Assembly (NCBI GenBank): GCA_026707185.1
Contig: JAPOXI010000055.1
Span: 1-11,926 of the forward strand
Source: Chloroflexota bacterium
Lineage (GTDB): Bacteria; Chloroflexota; UBA11872
DNA: 11,926 nt
Direction: 5' to 3'
The first letter of the stretch is position 1. Each line of letters begins with the position of its first letter. Positions 6,740 through 11,926 of the stretch are shown here, piece after piece. The position numbers were made by a program, and so were the translations under genes. The notes below the pieces were generated by a model, which worked only from the letters and a program-made list of their open reading frames with translations, was not told where the DNA came from and did not search any database.

Positions 6740-7828
6740 ATGGGGCGGCTTCGGAAGAATTTGAGGCTGGGGCTGATAGTCGTGGCCCTGGCACTAGCAA
6801 TCGCCGCAATCGCGGCCTGCGGTGAAGAAGAAGAGGCGGAAACGACCGTCGTCAACCGTCTCGCCGCCGTCAAGGAACGCGGCACACTCATCTGTGCCAG
6901 CCGAAACGACGTACCTGGGTACGGTTCGCTGGACGCGGCCGGTCGCAACGTCGGCTTTGACATTGACCTGTGCCGCGCCGTTGCCACGGCTGTTCTGGGC
7001 GACCCCGAGGCCATCAAGGTCGAGTTCATCACCGCCGCCGAGCGTGGTCCTACCATCCAGTCCGGTGACGTTGACCTCCTGGTTCGCACCGTCACGTGGA
7101 CGACCTCCCGCGACGCGCAGTGGGGCAACTACGTCCACACGACCTTCTACGACGGTCAGGGCTTCATGGTTCCCAAGTCGCTGGGCGTTGACTCGGCCTA
7201 CGACCTTGGTGGCGCCTCGGTCTGCGTGACCGCCGGTACCACGACCGAGTTGAACATGGCCGACTTCTTCCGCCAGAACAACCTGGAGTACAACCCGCAG
7301 GTGTTCGAGGACACGGACGTAGTGCTTGGGGCCTATCAGGAAGGCCAGTGCGACGTCTTCACCAATGACCGCTCGCAGTTGGCCGCCCTCCGCAGCGGCC
7401 TGTCGAACCCGGGTGACCACGTGATCCTTCCGGAGACCATCTCCGAGGAGCCGCTGGGTCCGGTCGTCCCGCACGGTGACGAGCAGTGGTTCGACATCGT
7501 CAAGACCGTTGTTGCAGGTCTGATCTACGCCGAGGCGTACGGGATCAACAGTGGCAACGTGGCGCAGATGGCAGCTGGCGACAACGTGAAGGCCAAGCGA
7601 CTCCTCGGCACCGAAGGCAGCTTCGGTCAAGAGGATCTCGGCCTGAGCGAGACGTTCATGCAGGATGTCATCACGGCCGTGGGCAACTACGGTGAGATCT
7701 ACAACCGCAACCTCGGGCCGGGCGGCATCGACCTCCCGCGCGAGGGTGGTCGCAACGCGCTCTGGGCCAACGCCCCGTGCACGGACTGCCCGAAAGGTGG
7801 CCAGATCTACGCACCGCCGCTGCGCTAA
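6740..7828 (+). CDS. aapJ: Amino acid ABC transporter substrate-binding lipoprotein, AapJ-like
   Basis: This 362-residue secreted binding protein captures L-amino acids for the AapQMP permease. A lipoprotein signal peptide is visible: basic MGRLRKNLR, a hydrophobic stretch 10-26, and lipobox IAAC with the lipidated Cys27, then an acidic linker (GEEEEAET). The mature protein matches the AapJ family closely: LAAVKERGTLICASRND (41-57), VGFDIDLCRAVATAVLGD (71-88), TWTTSRD (119-125), YDGQGFMVPKSLGV (137-150), VCVTAGTTTELNMADFFR (161-178), GQCDVFTND (202-210) and EPLGPVV (237-243). The paired cysteines 52/78 and 162/204 typical of the family are present. A CTDCPK stretch (347-352) before the terminal GGQIYAPPLR appears inserted relative to the usual family end. 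ATG 6740 follows GGAGG at five bases and starts the signal peptide correctly; the frame extends to a GTG at 6728. A lipid anchor rather than a free periplasmic protein suggests a cell envelope unlike that of Proteobacteria. Confidence 0.94.
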   Translation: MGRLRKNLRLGLIVVALALAIAAIAACGEEEEAETTVVNRLAAVKERGTLICASRNDVPGYGSLDAAGRNVGFDIDLCRAVATAVLGDPEAIKVEFITAAERGPTIQSGDVDLLVRTVTWTTSRDAQWGNYVHTTFYDGQGFMVPKSLGVDSAYDLGGASVCVTAGTTTELNMADFFRQNNLEYNPQVFEDTDVVLGAYQEGQCDVFTNDRSQLAALRSGLSNPGDHVILPETISEEPLGPVVPHGDEQWFDIVKTVVAGLIYAEAYGINSGNVAQMAAGDNVKAKRLLGTEGSFGQEDLGLSETFMQDVITAVGNYGEIYNRNLGPGGIDLPREGGRNALWANAPCTDCPKGGQIYAPPLR

Positions 7829-7860
7829 TCGCGGCAATGGGCGAGCTCGCTCGCCACGAC

Positions 7861-7890
7861 TTCGGGGGGACGCGAAAGCGTCCCCCCGAA
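7861..7890 (+). promoter_or_regulatory. Perfect 13-bp hairpin with GAAA tetraloop between aapJ and aapQ
   Basis: TTCGGGGGGACGC (7861-7873) and GCGTCCCCCCGAA (7878-7890) are exact complements closing a GAAA tetraloop of the stable GNRA class. It begins 32 bases after the aapJ stop codon and ends 65 bases before aapQ. No T-run follows (ACGCTTAAGG), so it is not a clean intrinsic terminator. The likely role is partial termination or 3' stabilisation of the aapJ message, giving more binding protein than permease, as is known for several ABC importer operons. Confidence 0.85.
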
Positions 7891-7955
7891 ACGCTTAAGG
7901 GCATTTCCTGTAGGCTGACGCGGGCCTACATCGACGAGGGTGCCTGCACACCGCT

Positions 7956-9128
7956 GTGACGCGACTGCTCTACGTCCAGGGCGTCCCGATCTGGCGCAAC
8001 GTGGTCGCCTTGCGCTGGGCTGTGCAGATTGTTTCCGCGGTCGTGGTGCTTTCCACGATTGCCCTGTTTCTGCTCAACGTCGCCCGCGAGATCGAGGCGC
8101 GCGACATCCCCTTTGGCTTCACCTTCCTCGACCGCGCCGCCCAGATTCCTATCGGCGAAGCCGTGATTCCCTACCAGCCGTCCGATTCATATCTGTACGG
8201 ACTGGTCGTGGCCGGACTCAATACCGTCAGGGCATCCGTACTTGGCGTCATTCTGGCCACCGCCATCGGAATCCTCATCGGCGTGGCGCGCCTATCGCCC
8301 AACTGGCTGCTGAGCCGTATTGCCCTGGTTTACATCGAAGTCTTCCGCAACATTCCCCTCATCGTGCAGCTGCTCTTCTGGCTCACCATCGTGCTTACCC
8401 TGCCCAGGGTGGCGGAGGGCTACGTCTTCGCCGACACGGTCTTCATCAACAACAGCGGCCTCTACCTGCCATGGTTTGAGGCGCAGGATGGTTTCTGGCC
8501 GTGGGCCCTGATCACCGCAATTGGCCTGGCGCTGTCCGTCTACGCCTTTAGGCGCCTCACTCGTCGCGAAACCGAGACCGGCCAACAGAGCTATCCGCTG
8601 CTCGCGGCTGCCGTGATCGCAATAGGACTCAGCCTCGTGGCACTTTTGATACTGGGTCCCTTGGCGATCGACATCCCGCAAATCGAGGGGCGCTTCGGCC
8701 GGCTGCAGGGCGGCGCGCAACTCAGCGGCAGCTTCATGGCCCTGCTGGTCGGCCTGGTGGTCTACACCTCCGCCTTCATCGCCGAAATCGTCCGAGCCGG
8801 CATCCAGTCGGTTGGCAAGGGCCAGACCGAAGCGGCTCGTTCCGTTGGCCTTTCGGGGATGCTCACGCTGCGGCACGTCACATTCCCGCAGGCGCTCCGC
8901 GTCATCATTCCGCCGCTGATCAGCCAGTTCCTCAATCTCACCAAGAATTCCAGCCTGGCCGCCGCCATTGGTTACCCGGACCTGGTCAGCGTGGCCAACA
9001 CAATGACGCAGATCGCTCCCGCTATCTCACTCTTCATGATCGTGATGGTCAGCTACCTGTCCATGAGCCTGCTGTACTCGCTCATCGGCAACCTCTACAA
9101 CCGTACGATTAGGTTCAAGGGCGCATGA
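7956..9128 (+). CDS. aapQ: Amino acid ABC transporter permease, AapQ-like
   Basis: This 390-residue inner membrane permease is one half of the heterodimeric channel for amino acid uptake. It has an N-terminal membrane helix (about 20-41), the family segment GFTFLDRAAQIPIGEAVIPYQPSDSY (54-79), the first permease helices with LNTVRASVLGVILATAIGILIGVARLS, and YIEVFRNIPLIVQLLFW (126-142). A long central insertion with NNSGLYLPWF follows. The cytoplasmic EAA loop that contacts the ATPase starts at Glu292 (EAARSVGLSG) and continues to LISQFLNLTKNSSL. The length suits AapQ (about 400). The start is GTG 7956, the first usable start after an in-frame TAG at 7911. Its ribosome binding site is poor: GAGGG (7936-7940) is 15 bases away. 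Weak initiation plus the upstream hairpin may keep permease levels low. The stop TGA overlaps an ATG that begins a five-codon frame leading to aapM. Confidence 0.93.
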   Translation: MTRLLYVQGVPIWRNVVALRWAVQIVSAVVVLSTIALFLLNVAREIEARDIPFGFTFLDRAAQIPIGEAVIPYQPSDSYLYGLVVAGLNTVRASVLGVILATAIGILIGVARLSPNWLLSRIALVYIEVFRNIPLIVQLLFWLTIVLTLPRVAEGYVFADTVFINNSGLYLPWFEAQDGFWPWALITAIGLALSVYAFRRLTRRETETGQQSYPLLAAAVIAIGLSLVALLILGPLAIDIPQIEGRFGRLQGGAQLSGSFMALLVGLVVYTSAFIAEIVRAGIQSVGKGQTEAARSVGLSGMLTLRHVTFPQALRVIIPPLISQFLNLTKNSSLAAAIGYPDLVSVANTMTQIAPAISLFMIVMVSYLSMSLLYSLIGNLYNRTIRFKGA

Positions 9129-9142
9129 GGGGCTTCGCATGA
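9125..9142 (+). other. Five-codon mini-ORF linking aapQ and aapM by overlapping ATGA sites
   Basis: ATGAGGGGCTTCGCATGA encodes MRGFA then stop. Its ATG overlaps the aapQ stop (ATGA at 9125-9128) and its TGA overlaps the aapM start (ATGA at 9139-9142). GAGGGG (9128-9133) inside it is also the ribosome binding site for aapM. It may serve as a relay for translational coupling, or may be coincidence. Confidence 0.4.
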
Positions 9143-10416
9143 CCGCCCGCGCAGCCCCGGCGCCGCTTCCCCCCGCCACCACGGTGGGCGTTGTGGGCTG
9201 GCTGCGGAAGAACCTCTTCAGTTCCCGGAGCAGCGGCATCGTCACGGTTCTGTTGGCCGTCCTGCTCGGCTGGGTTGTGGTCAACCTTGGCATCTGGGTC
9301 CTGGTGGAGGCCGACTGGACCGTCATCATCAGCCGAGCGCCCCTCTACATCGTCGGGCTCTACCCCTACGAGGGGTATTCGCGGCTGGCGATTTGCCTGC
9401 TGCTGATTAGCGTCTTGCTGGGCATGTCCTGGCGCGCCTGGCCCGGACCTGCGCGCCGCTTCGCCGTCGCCTTTGGCGCGGTCATGCTGTTCGTGGGCGT
9501 GTTTCCGCATGAAATGGCGCCGGAACACCGAGCGCTCCTGCTGCTCAACCTGCCGTTCATCGGGCTCGGCTACGTCCTGACCCCTCGCCCGGCGGAAGCA
9601 CACCCAGGCCGTCTGGAAGCCCTGGCGGGCGGTGCGATCGCCCCAGCCCTCGAGCGCATCGCGATCTTCTCAACGCCCAGGCGCATGGTCATCGCGGCCT
9701 TCGTTGCCCTGGTGCTCATCATGATCCTCATCCTGGGAATCGCCGGCGTGCCGGGTCTCGATCCGGTTAATCCGGCGGACCTTGGCGGTCTCATGATCAA
9801 CCTGCTGCTGGCCTTCTTCGGGATTGTGTGCTCGCTCCCCATCGGCATCGGGTTGGCCCTGGGACGTCGCAGCAACCTGCCGATTCTCAGGGTCGCCTGC
9901 GTGATCTTCATCGAAGTCATTCGCGGCGTGCCCCTCATCACCCTGCTCTTCATGTCGCGTCACATCCTGCCGCTGACGTTCCCCGAAGAATTGAACATCG
10001 ACCGCGTCTACCTGGCGGGGATCACCATTACGATTTTCTCGTCCGCCTACATGGCCGAAAACGTGCGTGGAGGCATGGCCGCCGTGCAGGCGGGCCAGAC
10101 CGAGGCGGCCCAGGCGCTCGGCCTGCGCGGCTGGCAGACCACCCTGCTCATCACGCTGCCGCAGGGCCTCCGAAACATCATCCCGGCCATCGTTGGCCAG
10201 TTCATCAGCTTGTTCAAAGACACTAGTCTCGTCTACTTCATCGGCATGCTGGACCTGGTGGAAATGGGCCGCGTCAGCGTTCAGGGCAACCAGGAGTTCA
10301 TCGACAACGGACGCGAGGTCTACCTCTTCATCGCCCTGGTCTTCTGGGTCTTCTGTTTCAGCATGTCGTTCATCAGCCGGCGCATCGAGGGTGCCCTCGG
10401 CGTCGGTCGCCGCTAA
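9139..10416 (+). CDS. aapM: Amino acid ABC transporter permease, AapM-like
   Basis: This 425-residue inner membrane protein pairs with AapQ. The N-terminal third holds several membrane helices (about 34-55, 82-96, 108-121, 132-147) that are characteristic of the extended N-terminus of AapM. The conserved transport domain begins near residue 183, with LMINLLLAFFGIVCSLPIGIGLALGRRS (218-245), VIFIEVIRGVPLITLLFM (255-272) and AYMAENVRGGMAAVQAGQ (303-320). The EAA motif is at Glu322 (EAAQALGLRGW) and QFISLFKDTSLVYFIGMLDL (354-373) follows. It is somewhat longer than the roughly 380 residues common in Proteobacteria, mostly at the N-terminus. The start ATG 9139 has GAGGGG five bases upstream and lies 10 bases after the aapQ stop codon. 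aapP follows after 24 bases. Strong family match. Confidence 0.94.
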   Translation: MTARAAPAPLPPATTVGVVGWLRKNLFSSRSSGIVTVLLAVLLGWVVVNLGIWVLVEADWTVIISRAPLYIVGLYPYEGYSRLAICLLLISVLLGMSWRAWPGPARRFAVAFGAVMLFVGVFPHEMAPEHRALLLLNLPFIGLGYVLTPRPAEAHPGRLEALAGGAIAPALERIAIFSTPRRMVIAAFVALVLIMILILGIAGVPGLDPVNPADLGGLMINLLLAFFGIVCSLPIGIGLALGRRSNLPILRVACVIFIEVIRGVPLITLLFMSRHILPLTFPEELNIDRVYLAGITITIFSSAYMAENVRGGMAAVQAGQTEAAQALGLRGWQTTLLITLPQGLRNIIPAIVGQFISLFKDTSLVYFIGMLDLVEMGRVSVQGNQEFIDNGREVYLFIALVFWVFCFSMSFISRRIEGALGVGRR

Positions 10417-10440
10417 CCCGCACCGCGTAGGAGTTCAGCC

Positions 10441-11253
10441 ATGGCGGAATCCAACGGAGTTCAATCGGCCGTCGAAATCCCCGCGGACAAGGCGGAAATC
10501 CTCGCTCGTCCACTCGAAGAGCGCGACGACATCGTCGTCTGCGAAAACGTCCATAAGTGGTTCGATGACTTCTGCGCCGTCCGCGACGTCAGCATGCGCG
10601 TCAAGCGTGGCGAAGTGGTCGTCATCTTCGGACCCTCCGGATCCGGCAAGTCCACCTTCATCCGCATGATCAACCGCCTGGAAGAGCACCAGCAGGGCCG
10701 CATCGTCATCGACGGCATCGAGATGACCAACGACGTCCGCAATCTGGACGCCATTCGCCGCGAAGTCGGCATGGTCTTCCAGCAGTTCAACCTCTTCCCC
10801 CACATCACGGTGCTCGGCAACATCACGCTGGCCCCGCAGCGCGTCCGGCATTTGCCCCGGAGCGAAGCCGAGGCGCTGGCTATGCGGCTCCTGGAACGGG
10901 TCGGCATTCCGGAGCAGGCGCAGAAGTACCCCGCCGAGCTCTCCGGCGGCCAGCAGCAGCGCGTCGCTATCGCCCGCGCCCTCGCCATGCAGCCCCAGAT
11001 CATGCTCTTCGACGAGCCCACCTCGGCCCTCGACCCGGAGATGATCAAGGAAGTCCTGGACGCCATGCGCGAGCTGGCCGCCACTGGCATGACCATGCTC
11101 TGCGTCACCCACGAGATGGGCTTCGCCCGCGAGGTCGCCGACCGCATGGCTTTCTTCGACGAGGGAGCTCTCGTCGAGCTGGGTCCGCCCGACCAGATCT
11201 TCAACAACCCCCAGGAAGATCGAACCAAGATGTTCCTGGACCAGATTCTCTAG
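10441..11253 (+). CDS. aapP: Amino acid ABC transporter ATP-binding protein, AapP-like
   Basis: This 270-residue cytoplasmic ATPase powers amino acid import with AapQ and AapM. All nucleotide-binding elements are intact: Walker [10 protein letters not shown] (64-72), Q-loop [10 protein letters not shown] (112-121), signature LSGGQQQR (167-174), Walker [15 protein letters not shown] (187-200, catalytic Glu192), and the switch His224 in [10 protein letters not shown]. An N-terminal tail of about 30 charged residues precedes the first strand ([11 protein letters not shown]), slightly longer than many relatives. The C-terminus [26 protein letters not shown] is typical of polar amino acid ATPases. 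ATG 10441 follows TAGGAG (10428-10433) at seven bases. It is the last gene of the transporter operon and converges with the HIT-family gene 55 bases on. GlnQ-type glutamine ATPases are very similar; the aap name rests on the neighbouring genes. Confidence 0.95.
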   Translation: MAESNGVQSAVEIPADKAEILARPLEERDDIVVCENVHKWFDDFCAVRDVSMRVKRGEVVVIFGPSGSGKSTFIRMINRLEEHQQGRIVIDGIEMTNDVRNLDAIRREVGMVFQQFNLFPHITVLGNITLAPQRVRHLPRSEAEALAMRLLERVGIPEQAQKYPAELSGGQQQRVAIARALAMQPQIMLFDEPTSALDPEMIKEVLDAMRELAATGMTMLCVTHEMGFAREVADRMAFFDEGALVELGPPDQIFNNPQEDRTKMFLDQIL

Positions 11254-11280
11254 CCGGAAGAGCGGACCTCAGCTTCAGCG

Positions 11281-11309
11281 GACGCCCCGTTTGCGTCGAG
11301 CCGGGCGTC
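11281..11309. terminator. Inverted repeat between convergent aapP and HIT genes, possible terminator
   Basis: GACGCCC (11281-11287) and GGGCGTC (11303-11309) are exact complements separated by 15 bases, and one more inner pair can form past a C-C mismatch. The right arm abuts the HIT stop codon. The symmetry would serve both strands, but there is no clear T-run and the loop is long, so support is modest. Confidence 0.35.
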
Positions 11310-11767
11310 TAGACGACTGATTCAAGGCTCCGCCGCAAGAGAACCGCGTAACGTGCGCGCTCGGCGCCGTCCGCCAGCTCCCACCGGTTTTCCGGACTCG
11401 GCCTGTCGTTATGCCGGGGGACCACATGCGTGTGCAGGTGCCACACGTCCTGTCCTCCGGCCGGCTCATTGTTCTGGCGGATGGCCACGCCATCACAGGG
11501 ATATCTGCGCCGCATGGCCGTGGCGACCAGCCGCACCATTCGGGCAATCCGGGCAGCCACATCGTCCGGCAGCGTGTAGATGTTCTCGTAGTGAATCGTG
11601 GGTATTACCAACGCATGCCCGGGACTTGCCGGACCCCAGTGCTTCGAAATTTGCACAAACACGTGCTCGCTGCGCCACGCGGTGAACTCCGGCTCGGCGC
11701 CGGCCGCAATCGCGCAGAACGGGCATGCGTAGCCGGGCGGTTCATGCGATTCGGCCGACACAGGCAT
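11309..11767 (-). CDS. HIT family (histidine triad) nucleotide-binding protein
   Basis: This 152-residue protein of the histidine triad superfamily hydrolyses or transfers nucleotidyl groups on substrates such as AMP-lysine, ApnA or dinucleoside phosphates. The triad HLHTHV (His110, His112, His114) is intact and is preceded by the usual QNNEPAGGQDVW. The N-terminal nucleotide-binding strand region contains CPFC (Cys15, Cys18), a frequent zinc-binding pair in bacterial HIT proteins; the other zinc ligands may be His51 and a residue of the triad. SPGHALVIPTIHYENIYTL (48-66) is the standard central strand-turn. The length is normal. ATG 11767 is the only conventional start after an in-frame stop at 11798-11800. 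No good ribosome binding site precedes it, so it may be leaderless or coupled to an upstream gene. It is unrelated in function to the transporter and is probably housekeeping. Confidence 0.92.
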   Translation of the reverse strand: MPVSAESHEPPGYACPFCAIAAGAEPEFTAWRSEHVFVQISKHWGPASPGHALVIPTIHYENIYTLPDDVAARIARMVRLVATAMRRRYPCDGVAIRQNNEPAGGQDVWHLHTHVVPRHNDRPSPENRWELADGAERARYAVLLRRSLESVV

Positions 11768-11926
11768 CGAGTCAGGTTTCGTTGAACGGGGCTGGATTCA
11801 GGGTACCGAGCGCCGGCTGATTCACGTCGTTCGACCATGCGCTGGCGCTTCGGAGATGCTGGCCTACCTCTATTGTCATAGCATCTGGACTTTCCGCGGC
11901 GACAGGAGCGACTCCCTCGAACGGCG
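11768..11926. other. Right-end region upstream of the HIT gene
   Basis: No gene can be called with confidence in these 159 bases. On the minus strand one frame is open from the window edge to a TGA at 11772-11774, five codons' distance or less from the HIT start (four bases between). It could be the C-terminus of an upstream gene reading ...GTLNPAPFNET. Its third-position GC is lower than in the clear genes here and nothing in it is recognisable, so it may equally be a promoter region. Confidence 0.3.

Noticed and set aside
6794..7837. 347-codon minus-strand frame opposite aapJ
   Set aside because: It is antisense to a clear binding-protein gene with signal peptide and ribosome binding site, and shows no domain of its own.
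11605..11838. 77-codon minus-strand frame across the HIT gene start
   Set aside because: It is Arg/Ser/Pro-rich and overlaps the HIT gene in a different frame; it is considered a shadow.

Overview
The window is a GC-rich bacterial segment with dense coding and short intergenic gaps. No rRNA, tRNA, CRISPR array, transposase or integrase was recognised. The gene mix suggests an uncultured free-living oligotroph: an enolase-superfamily sugar-acid enzyme, an RraA-like aldolase, a Gfo/Idh dehydrogenase, a sugar-phosphate-isomerase-type TIM barrel, a ThuA protein, and a lipoprotein-based amino acid ABC importer. The lipobox signal peptide with an acidic linker fits Chloroflexota (for example SAR202-like Dehalococcoidia, known for enolase-superfamily paralogue expansions). 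This placement is an inference, and Actinobacteria-like lineages are not excluded.

Layout from left to right. (1) At the left edge is the truncated end of an RDD-family membrane protein on the minus strand. Its N-terminal reading frame is not intact in this window. (2) 497-2738, plus strand: a two-gene unit of a TIM-barrel isomerase/epimerase and a Gfo/Idh/MocA oxidoreductase. (3) 2819-4832, minus strand: a two-gene unit of an RraA-family aldolase/decarboxylase followed by a mandelate racemase/muconate lactonizing-type enzyme, converging on unit 2. (4) From 4986, plus strand, divergent from unit 3: a ThuA-like protein and a small transaldolase-like protein. (5) 6740-11253, plus strand: a complete polar/general L-amino acid ABC transporter in the order aapJ-aapQ-aapM-aapP, with a strong hairpin between the binding protein and the first permease. 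(6) 11309-11767, minus strand: a HIT-family nucleotide hydrolase/transferase, convergent with aapP.

Working model. Units 2-4 look like a catabolic island for a sugar or sugar acid. Oxidation by the Gfo/Idh enzyme, isomerisation by the TIM barrel, dehydration or epimerisation by the enolase-superfamily enzyme and C-C cleavage by the RraA-like and/or transaldolase-like enzymes would form a plausible route to central metabolism. The substrate cannot be read from the sequence. The adjacent amino acid importer may be independent, or may take up an amino-acid-containing compound fed to this island; the second option is speculation. The main points of interest are the hairpin inside the transporter operon, a five-codon mini-ORF bridging aapQ and aapM by overlapping stop/start codons, a duplicated Shine-Dalgarno block before the transaldolase-like gene, a Lys-to-Arg change in the enolase-superfamily active-site motif, and a CxxC insertion near the C-terminus of the binding protein.
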